NCBI GenBank assembly: GCA_032716605.1
Contig: CM064512.1
Span: 22,445,810-22,509,809 of the forward strand
DNA: 64,000 bases
Direction of reading: 5' to 3'
DNA from: Paralithodes platypus
Lineage: Eukaryota > Arthropoda > Malacostraca > Decapoda > Lithodidae
Shown: in pieces, positions 56,451 through 64,000 of the stretch
Numbering within the stretch: the stretch's first letter is position 1
Layout: every line of letters starts with the position of its first letter
Notes under the pieces: generated by a model
The model's input: only the letters and a program-made list of their open reading frames with translations
The model's database searches: none
Told to the model about the DNA's origin: nothing
Program-made: the position numbers and the translations under genes

Positions 56451-59400
56451 TTCCACCATCACTGAGGGCAGCAGGATGTGACTGGTTCTCATGACGGAAG
56501 AACTCCTTCAAGTCACACTCTCTGCTCTGGCATGATATGAACAGCTTGGAGAACAGTTGACAGTCTTCCTTCAGCACTTTTTGCTTTGAAGAGTCAACAG
56601 AGGCTGGTACCTGTCGGAAAAAGTCAACCCTGTTCTTCTTGATTGGTTCATAGAAGGTGGATTCTTCTTCCCCTTCCAGTCCCTTCATAAACTCCTGGAA
56701 ACGGACCTTGCCTTTCTCAAGGTGTGTGCCAATCAGCTCGGCGGCAGTGTGGTGAGCAATATCCTTTGTATCAAGCGAAAGCAGGTCCCGACTCTCCTCC
56801 TGGAAAGGATTGCACATATCTGTCATGGCTTGTGAGAGCTTTTCTACTTTCTCAAGGAACACTCTTTGTGCTCGTTCTGTCTCCTCATGGTGGCTGGTGT
56901 GTTCAGTACCCTCTTTGGTCCCACATGCTGCCTCATACTGTGCAACCAAGTGGCTGACTTGAGGACCAGCTATCATCCATCTTCTCAGTGCTGATGGGTC
57001 TTCAGTCACGCCGATCACACCCCCGTCTGCCTTGATGACAGCGTTGGCCTGCTCGTGAGCTTGGTCAATAGCCATTGCTGAGAACTGTCGGCTCGATTTG
57101 TGTACAACAAAGTTTCCACTCTGGAACTCCTGAGCCAGCTGAGGATGCTTCTGTTCCAGGGTCACCATGTCTCTGTAGTGGATCGGAAGCCACCGTGCAT
57201 AGTTTACATTGTTGTTGGCAAAGAAGTACGGTATCAGCTCAGCCAGTGACTGACAGTACAGGAAGAAGTTGGCTTCCCTGAATGATCGGATCAACAAGAG
57301 GATCACCAGTTCCATTGACAGCACCATATACCAGAAATGAAACTGGGGACTTTGCAGTTTGCGATGCTCACACCAAGCTTCGAAGCTAGGCACCTCTTCG
57401 GGTTGTTCATCTGTCTCTTTCGAGTAGTCCGTGTGGGCTGCCTTCAGAAGCTTGTACAGACTGCATGCTGTTATCTGGTGCATCTGTCGTGTCCTAGTGA
57501 TGCTCGAAGCTGTCAGAAATGAATCTGCTGTCCCAGGAGATGCTATCCCTGCCTCCAAGAGGGCTCCTGTCCAACCACTGTCCTGGAGTAGAGTTCCAAT
57601 GGACTTCAGTGCCGCCATCTCAATATGCAAGCCTCCGAACATTATGACGAACTTGTCCTCACCGTAGATTTCAGGCCAGTGCCACTGGACCTGCTTGGCT
57701 ACTGCATATATTGGCTGGTCAGCAGCAATGACTGGCACCTGACCGGGGTTCAGAAATGCCACTATCTCCTTGATCTTGTCCATCACATGCTTGACTGTAG
57801 CAACCGAGTGGGCCTGATCTCGCAGCAGAGGCAAAAGTGATGTAATGCTGACCTCAAATGGCTTTCCTCTCTTCTGTGAAGCATGGTGGGCTGACCAAGT
57901 CACATCCACTGGCCCATCTGTCACAGTGACCTTCTCCAGCCACTCATACTCCATTGCCAGTTGTGGCCTCAGCAGACTGGTGTCTGGGTGTGTCACACCA
58001 CTCTGGGGAGGAGAGGGTTTCTTCTTGGTGAAGAAGGCGGGCCGGACATTGGTGAAGGAGTCTGGAAGTTCTGGAACTGTCTTCACTTTCTCCTCTCCGA
58101 ACTTCAGCTGTCCACGCTCTTCACCTTTGTCTTCTTTGGTTGGGTGCTGGAAAACAGAGACGCTGGTTCCATGGAAAGAAGTGGTCGCTGTCGTTGCAGT
58201 GGGATTGTGGTCTATGTTGTCCATGGCTGATGTGGTGAACAGCCCTTTTCGCAGAACTGGTGGACAGACCACCCCATCCTCCACGTACTTGCTGACTGTT
58301 GCATCTCCCAGCTGTGCAGATATCTGTAGCACCCTGTCGTATGAAATGCTGATGCCATGCTCGTTAAGCATTTCCACCAACTTTCTCTTTCTGGTCTTTG
58401 TGTAGACGGACATCCCCATGTAAACAGGGAATGGGGTCTCTCTGTCTTTGGAGTGTCTGTGAGTTGCTGCTCCTTCTTTGTACCTTGCGTAGCAGTTGTA
58501 CTGAAGCAGCTGAGCAATTGCTAGATCTGTCTTTGATGCGCCAAACCTCAGTTGAGATTTGATGTCCGCTCCGTGTTCAAGCATGGCCACAAACTGAAGA
58601 AGAGTGAGTGGAATGGCCTGCTCGATGCACCCCTCATGGAAGGTTCCATCAAATGTGGACTTGTGGTCCAGCATATGTCTTCGCAAGATGTTAGCTGCTT
58701 TGCCAAGGATAATAGCTTCACTATAATAGTCAGAGGCTTCTGACAAGACAAAGCCCACATCTTTCTGGAAAGCCAGAAGAACATCCCTTCCCTGCTTGTG
58801 CACTTCCAACTCAGGTATTTCTGACAGCAGTTTTTCCTTCAGTCTTGTGGAGTTGACAGCAGGTGCATCAACACCCAGCTGTTCCAGGCGCTGGGCATAC
58901 AGGTGAACTATGTCTGCAAGTCGGAAGACTGCAGGACCCTCGCCAGATCTGGTGGTCTCCACTAGATATGTGACTAGCTCTGAGAATGCCTGTGGGTGGG
59001 CATCCTCTTCGGGTGCACGTTCCTGTTCCAGTCTCTTGGTGGCTCTGAGGTACGTCCTCTCTCTATTGTACAGGTCTGTCAAGCATGCAAAATGGTATTT
59101 GAGCTCCTGTGCAATAGCATCTCCACCGCTGAGTCTTGCAAGAAGTTTTCCGTCATTTAAAGTTTGGGCACATTCATTAAGTCTGTTATTGAGGTTCATC
59201 GTCATAACTTGTCTGAGTTCAGAGGATGGGGCTTCTTTGTCACATATGAAACACGTTTGGCCTTCAAGGCTGGTTCTACGCAGCTTGGTCTGGCATTCTA
59301 CTGGCTGAGCACTCTCTGCTCTTCTTTTTCTGGCTCTCTCCAGTTTCGTGTTGTTGAACATAAGGCGACAACTTTGGTGATACTGCGCCTTGTTCCTCCT

Positions 59401-59634
59401 CAGAGTTTCTTCAATGCCACCACCATCATCAAGTCTGGCTGGATCCAGAACAATAGGCATCTCATTAATTGCGTGAAAGAGGGGAATAGTAGTCGCAATC
59501 ATAGTGTAGCCATCATGTTCTTGTGGTTGTTGTGCACGTGGTGACTTGAGCTCTTCACTCTTCTTCTTCTGGCAAAGACAACACTTGCTCCAGTCAGTCC
59601 GGAATTTAGACGGTCCTGGATCTGTATTTGCCAT
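56338..59634 (-). CDS. Academ-like transposase, N-terminal 1098 codons
   Basis: A single open frame of 1098 codons from ATG 59634, intronless. It starts with a zinc-binding-like module (C18, C19, C21 and 'YHQSC' near 88-92), then a second (C-x-x-C and 'YHFACL'). The catalytic-like core lies at residues 635-865: ADQPIYAV (Asp639), FGGLHIEM (His670, Glu672) and 'AIDQAHEQANAV' (Glu861), interpreted as a DDE-type core. 'GTADSFLTASSITRTRQMHQ' is between them. I recall this set from uncharacterised proteins of corals, molluscs and fish, and from Academ transposons with an XPG nuclease. The family name is an inference. The last ~25 residues are out of frame: the true C-terminus continues after the shift near 56440. 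Confidence 0.6.
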   Translation of the reverse strand: MANTDPGPSKFRTDWSKCCLCQKKKSEELKSPRAQQPQEHDGYTMIATTIPLFHAINEMPIVLDPARLDDGGGIEETLRRNKAQYHQSCRLMFNNTKLERARKRRAESAQPVECQTKLRRTSLEGQTCFICDKEAPSSELRQVMTMNLNNRLNECAQTLNDGKLLARLSGGDAIAQELKYHFACLTDLYNRERTYLRATKRLEQERAPEEDAHPQAFSELVTYLVETTRSGEGPAVFRLADIVHLYAQRLEQLGVDAPAVNSTRLKEKLLSEIPELEVHKQGRDVLLAFQKDVGFVLSEASDYYSEAIILGKAANILRRHMLDHKSTFDGTFHEGCIEQAIPLTLLQFVAMLEHGADIKSQLRFGASKTDLAIAQLLQYNCYARYKEGAATHRHSKDRETPFPVYMGMSVYTKTRKRKLVEMLNEHGISISYDRVLQISAQLGDATVSKYVEDGVVCPPVLRKGLFTTSAMDNIDHNPTATTATTSFHGTSVSVFQHPTKEDKGEERGQLKFGEEKVKTVPELPDSFTNVRPAFFTKKKPSPPQSGVTHPDTSLLRPQLAMEYEWLEKVTVTDGPVDVTWSAHHASQKRGKPFEVSITSLLPLLRDQAHSVATVKHVMDKIKEIVAFLNPGQVPVIAADQPIYAVAKQVQWHWPEIYGEDKFVIMFGGLHIEMAALKSIGTLLQDSGWTGALLEAGIASPGTADSFLTASSITRTRQMHQITACSLYKLLKAAHTDYSKETDEQPEEVPSFEAWCEHRKLQSPQFHFWYMVLSMELVILLLIRSFREANFFLYCQSLAELIPYFFANNNVNYARWLPIHYRDMVTLEQKHPQLAQEFQSGNFVVHKSSRQFSAMAIDQAHEQANAVIKADGGVIGVTEDPSALRRWMIAGPQVSHLVAQYEAACGTKEGTEHTSHHEETERAQRVFLEKVEKLSQAMTDMCNPFQEESRDLLSLDTKDIAHHTAAELIGTHLEKGKVRFQEFMKGLEGEEESTFYEPIKKNRVDFFRQVPASVDSSKQKVLKEDCQLFSKLFISCQSRECDLKEFFRHENQSHPAALSDGGKLHTCQKSHLTTILQSQVTTLRQSQTPTPSSLMVQRW

Positions 59635-59639
59635 CTTGG

Positions 59640-59800
59640 TGAATACAGTATGATAATTATCTGTAACACAGATATAATAGATAACAGATAATCACAGTAT
59701 ATAACAGATAATCACAGTATGATATAACACAGTATGTTATATGATAACAGATATAACAGATAATCACAGTATGATAATTATCTGTATTCAGTGAATCAAG
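59640..59800. repeat. Short tandem/inverted repeats upstream of the Academ-like ORF
   Basis: The word 'cagataatcacagtat' and close variants recur about three times, and 'cagtatgataattatctgt' occurs at about 59648 and 59769 as direct repeats. The block could be part of the element's 5' end or a chance simple repeat. Confidence 0.6.
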
Positions 59801-60111
59801 GCCGAGGGGTTATCCTTTTACCACCTTGATCACAATCATGCACAATAAGGTATGGGATACGACTAGGTTCGGGAATAAAAATATATGACCTACACCTAGC
59901 CCGATCGTTCATCCAGTATCATTTAAGTCCCGTGCGATCTGTACACCATCCAGGTAACTACATGCAAAGCAATGTAAAGCCCCGTTACCCTTGGCTCGGC
60001 TCTCCCGCGCTGGCACACCCTGTCAATTCAGGCGCGGCTATCTAACTAAACATCTATGTTAAACTACATGTAATCTACAGTAGCTAACTGATGCGGGGCT
60101 TATTAGACAGC
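59801..60111. other. No gene seen, up to the gap
   Basis: No coding or repeat feature found before the N-run. Confidence 0.5.
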
Positions 60112-60211
60112 NNNNNNNNNNNNNNNNNNNNNNNNNNNNNNNNNNNNNNNNNNNNNNNNNNNNNNNNNNNNNNNNNNNNNNNNNNNNNNNNNNNNNNNNN
60201 NNNNNNNNNNN
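60112..60211. other. Assembly gap (100 N)
   Basis: Exactly one hundred N bases, a conventional gap of unknown size. Distances across this point are unreliable. Confidence 1.
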
Positions 60212-60335
60212 TTGTTCTACTTATAAGATTTAAAATATCTCCATAAAAATGGCAACACTATTCTAGGATGCCAATAAGGAATTTCCTGACTTTGTATATA
60301 ATTCTGTGAGTTTTCTGAAAAACTTATATATATAT

Positions 60336-62580
60336 TGTGACGCCTACCAGCGTTGGCAGAATCGCCTCCCGGTAGCCACTAGCGCTCGCCAGGGCAAGTG
60401 AATTTGGCTACAGTCTATCACAGTGTTAACTTTCTTTCTTGTGAATCGTCATGTCACAGGCAGATACAGAAGTGGTCTTTATTTTCGCCTGTGACAATGC
60501 ATTATATTTTATCATCAGTTATAAGTTTAATGTATAAGCTGAATGATACAGCTAGAGAATGTGAGTGAGTAAGTGCAGGAGGCAGAGGGTAGTGAGCGTA
60601 GTGTTCCACATTGTCTCGGTGACGTCATGCCACGGCCAGGCCCTCTGAGTGGCTGGCCGCCTTACCACCCTCCTTCCGCGTCAGGAAGTAGTCCCCCCGC
60701 ACTCCCTGCTGCCTTTGTGCCTTCCTTGCTCAGAGCTTGCCTGACCAGCATACCCTTCACACCTCCCTTGCCTCCTGTCCCCGACTTCTACCTATAGAAC
60801 ACTTTCTCTCTCTCAACTTCTTACCTCTCATTCTTTTAATCTATTTAACATCATAACTCCCCTTTGGTTCTGCACGATTTCATATATCGGCCATCGTATT
60901 ATATGCTGAAGCTCTCAGATATTCCATGTTTAGTTAGACATTTTGGAGGGGTTAACATTTTGTCTGTAGAGGTTCGACACACTCGCGGTGTCTCCATACC
61001 TTTTGCTTGGTTGTCTGCTGGGCTATTTAATGCTAGACTGGGGTGAGGCTATTGTTGTTGTGATTTCCGATGTGTACCAGGTTTTGTTGAACTTGTACAA
61101 TCGCAACGGATACGTGGGAAGCCTAGGTTGTCTTTCTGACTGTGTACCTTGTGAGTTTAGCACTGTGTTGCGAGTGAGGGCTTTTGCCTCTGCCACCCAA
61201 CACTGTGCTAACTCGTTTGCTTTGACTTTGAGAGGGTCGCCAGGAGAGAACCAGATACTAGCGATCTGGATCTCTCAAGAGAGCACCCCGTCATTTAACG
61301 TTATTAGGCCGCACAGCCTTAACCCCTAATTAGCGGCGAGCAACATAAGTCGAGTTAAATAAAGCTGGACTATGTGGCGGCGCTCGACATAACTCGAGTG
61401 GCAATTTCAGCACGTAATGTGGCTGAGAGAGAGAGACAAGTGGTGGCAGGAGACTAGCGAGCGTATGACTGCTCCAGACCACCGCGGCGAACCTACTGAC
61501 ACAAATCTCAGCTCCCTCCTCCCTCTCTCACTCGCTACATACTCAATTATGTACCGAAAGTACCGAATTACCTGCTTTTTGCACTCGCGTTGCACGGTTA
61601 TTGCAAGAAAACTATCCATCATACAAGGATCGTTATGGTGTCATTCGAAAGCTCTGTTTATGCCCTTTCAGGGATAGGTACTTGTTTTTACGTTCTGGGT
61701 CTTATTTAGGCATGAAAATGATCACGTAAACAGCCCTATTTTGGCTAAAAACACCCCGCTGTGCGGTACACATAAATAAACCGCATAGGCCGCTCGTAAG
61801 GTGTTAAGGACCTCGCTAGGCTACGAGCCGCTTGCTCAGCCATTGCTTCCTAGCCTACTACATGCCAGCTAGACTTTATTCGCCTAGCAGACACCCGATT
61901 AGGATTATAAGCTCTTATGTTATGTATGCAGCATTTTTATTCACGTTGATTGTAAGCCTTGGTTGTTGTTGAGTTGCACAACCCGAGCAGGCTTTTTGAG
62001 TTGCCTGAGGAAGTATTTCTTTTGTTGTTGGAGATAATACTATTGCGCATTTATTATTATTCCCGTGCCAGTTAACACTGTATGTCCATACACTTGTCAT
62101 ATATATCCTGTTCCTGCTTTATATAACAGTTCAAAATCCGATTCGATCATCTTAAGCAGCATCAGACTTTCTTCAGAAGATTCCTGATCGATGCTTTAGG
62201 ACTTTCATTCACTTTCTTTAATATAGGAGTGACAGTTTATTATTGTTTAGAGTAACTTTAATTATACCTTCTTCTTGTTTGCATTAAATCATTCCAGTGA
62301 TTTAATTAAGCTCTCTATCTTTTTCCTTGTATACATTATTAACGTAATTGTATGTTGTTGTGATCAGGCTGTATCAGAGATCATCAGCCTGTAGTAGTAG
62401 TGCATTTATACCGAGTTAGAGGATACCCCGCTATCGCAGATTTAACTCTGGAGGGTATAGGTGTTTTTGTGCGCCGGCATTATAAGTTCGAGGGTTGGAT
62501 CTAGTGTTACCGTTGTGGCTGTGTGCCTTTCTAGTCCAATGATTAAGAGCCCTTGTTTTATACGAGTCCCGGTCGTAACA
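60336..62580 (+). mobile_element. 5' LTR of a family A Ty3/Gypsy element, with nested TTAA MITE
   Basis: 2245 bp, starting TGTGACGCC and ending GGTCGTAACA. It matches the solo LTR at 3161-4966 on both sides of the MITE at 61323-61803; without MITE and TTAA it would be ~1760 bp. ATAT precedes it (60332-60335). A primer-binding site and gag follow, so it is the 5' LTR of an element that continues out of the window. Confidence 0.9.
61323..61803. mobile_element. TTAA-target MITE, copy 3
   Basis: 481 bp flanked by TTAA (61319-61322 and 61804-61807). Nearly identical to copy 1 (879-1358) apart from a different left terminus (CCCCTAATTAGCGGC here). The solo LTR at 3161 shows the sequence without the insertion ('cagtcttaaggac' near 4184), so the target TTAA is verified. 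Confidence 0.85.
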
Positions 62581-62582
62581 AA

Positions 62583-62590
62583 TGGCGACC
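62583..62590 (+). other. Primer-binding site candidate, TGGCGACC
   Basis: Two bases after the LTR end, TGGCGACC could pair with a tRNA ending GGTCGCCA (several arginine tRNAs end in this manner). The match beyond eight bases is not checked. Confidence 0.5.
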
Positions 62591-62799
62591 TTGCTTAGGA
62601 TTTTGTGAACTTAGAGAAATATTGCAAAAGTGTAGTGGTCATTTGTTTTTGTTTGAAGGAATATAGTGGACACAGATTTTTTTTTGGCAAGTAGTATAAC
62701 ACTGACGAGTCTTCGAGCATTTTGTTTTGAGTGAATAGTGCTACATGAGAGTTAGGTATTTTTTGTTTTTATAAACGTTGAGAATTTTCGGTGGACACT

Positions 62800-64000
62800 A
62801 TGTCGAACGACGGATTAATGTACAGTGAGGACACAGTACGGGAAGCAGGCTCTGAGGTGCAGCAGCTGGGTTGTTAGAAGGCATTAGAGTAATAACTAAT
62901 GAGGAGGATGCAAGAAAGTTTCTGGAAATGCCTATTACTGCTAACCGGGTATCGGGGATTGATCGGTATAGTCTCCAGTGTTTGGCCACGGTCATGGGGC
63001 ATGTGGGCACTAGCAGCATGTCGAGAGGTGACCTGGTGGCCTGGGTGCTCGGCGGGGTGCGTGGGGCTTCGGGTGGAGCGGGAGCTGGGGCACCTTCGGC
63101 CCAGCCCCCATTCCACTCGACTCCTACCATGGTGCCCCCTCGGGCTCCGGAGCAGGGTACGTTCCCGCAGGCCGATAGTCACTGGCAGCGTGGTTTGCAC
63201 TTGGGTGGGTCTCCAATTGTTGCATCTACTCCTCCTCAAGGTTTAACTGCAGATATGCTCTTCCAGCTTGAGATGGCTAAGATTCAGCAGCAGCAGCGGG
63301 CGGCTGAGCTTCAGGTTGAGGCTACGAAGTACTGTGCAGACATAGATCTTGAGAAGTCGCGGGTGGAGTCGACAGGGCAGCGTCTCGGTTCTGGGAATCG
63401 AGGTCTTGATCAGTCCTTATCGCACCTGCTCAAGTTAGTCCCTGTATTTGATGAGTCGGGTGTCACCGATTTTTTTTTGCGTTTTGAGAAGAAGTGCCGG
63501 GAGCACCAGTGGCCCGAGGTTAAGCGGGCAGCCCTTGTTTCCTCTAGGTTGGTTGGCAAAGGACTAAAGGCATATGATGCGTTGCCCTTGGAGTCTTGCA
63601 TCGATTATGAGGTATTGAAGAAGGCTGTCCTGCGGGCATATGAGTTACAACCAGAGACTTATAGGTCGAAGTTCCGGGGTGTTACGAAGGGTCGTGAGTG
63701 CACCTTGCTTGAACATGCCCGGGAACTGTCTGACGCTTTTGGGAATTGGCTGAGATCGGAGAAGGCAACGACGTTTGATGAGATATAACAGTTGTTGATG
63801 CTTTTCGAGCAGTTCTTTAAGTGTACGGGCAGCGACCTGACGTTGAACCTCAAAGAGAAAAATCCTAAAACTCTACAGGAGGCAGCTGAGATGGCTGACC
63901 TTAGGCTATCGCTGATTCGCGGGTGCGGGTCTGCACAACGGAACGATGCAGGTAGCAAGGGGCGTAACACTCCACCCCCCCCCCGAGTCAGTGATACACC
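62800..64000 (+). pseudogene. Gag of the family A element, broken and cut by the window end
   Basis: ATG at 62800 gives MSNDGLMYSEDTVREAG, then a shift near 62870 leads into the frame with 'NEEDARKFLEMPIT', 'LKLVPVFDESGVTDFFLRF', 'RAALVSSRLVGKGLKAYDAL' and 'LQPETYRSKFRGVTKGREC'. This is a SCAN-like capsid fold, as in Ty3/Gypsy gag. TAA at 63786-63788 follows 'ATTFDEI'; the same frame stays open beyond, with 'QLLMLFEQFFKCTG' and 'LQEAAEMADLRL', to the window end. One shift and one stop make it non-functional. The zinc knuckle lies outside the window. Glutamine-rich linker at about 63280-63320. Confidence 0.8.

Overview
The window is eukaryotic, AT-rich and almost wholly built of transposable elements and repeats; I recognise no intact host gene. 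The transposon mix (a CR1-like LINE with PHD-type fingers and a 2A motif, RTE-like LINE tails, a Penelope-like remnant, long-LTR Ty3/Gypsy elements, TTAA and 8-bp-TSD MITEs, a DUF4817-type fragment, an Academ-like giant ORF) fits a metazoan. Short GGTTA runs near 2,340 and 52,740 weakly suggest an arthropod, perhaps a crustacean. This is inference from style only. A 100-base run of N at 60,112-60,211 marks a scaffold gap.

Layout. 1-5,040: end of a long LTR (family A), a CAG...CTG/TA element with perfect 20-bp ends (613-3,020) carrying a TTAA MITE, a ~265-bp tandem array and an 8-bp-TSD MITE, then a solo family A LTR (3,161-4,966) inside (TA)n. 5,170-9,030: fragments of a DUF4817 ORF, an RTE reverse transcriptase, a SAMD3-like domain and a LINE RNase H, then a 328-bp tandem array with a tRNA-like B box. 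9,872-14,460 (minus): a nearly full-length CR1-like LINE. 15,200-19,870: RTE tail, Penelope RT remnant, a long inverted repeat and another LINE fragment. 20,775-25,632: a minus-strand family A LTR and a solo family C LTR with GTTAC target duplications. 25,819-27,265: an 86-bp satellite. 28,300-29,110: a clean 5'-truncated RTE insertion. 30,144-32,637: a solo family B LTR holding a TTAA MITE.

35,438-52,093 (minus) is the largest structure: LTR-internal-LTR-internal-LTR, two Ty3/Gypsy internal regions (gag-PR-RT-RH-IN-C-terminal extension) sharing three LTRs. Both carry the same nonsense codons, so the array looks like duplication of an already defective element. 52,399-53,905 is a cluster of three MITEs of one 8-bp-TSD family. 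55,179-59,634 (minus) is a 1,098-codon ORF plus two frame-shifted continuations, read here as an Academ-like transposase with a C-terminal XPG/FEN-like nuclease. From 60,336 to the end a family A element begins on the plus strand: LTR with a TTAA MITE, PBS and broken gag, cut by the window edge.

The genes do not form a host pathway; each set serves its own element. The most unusual points are the 2A motif next to an out-of-frame signal-peptide-like ORF in the LINE, the tandem LTR array with shared lesions, the Academ-like nuclease fusion, and MITE insertions whose empty sites can be read within this same window.
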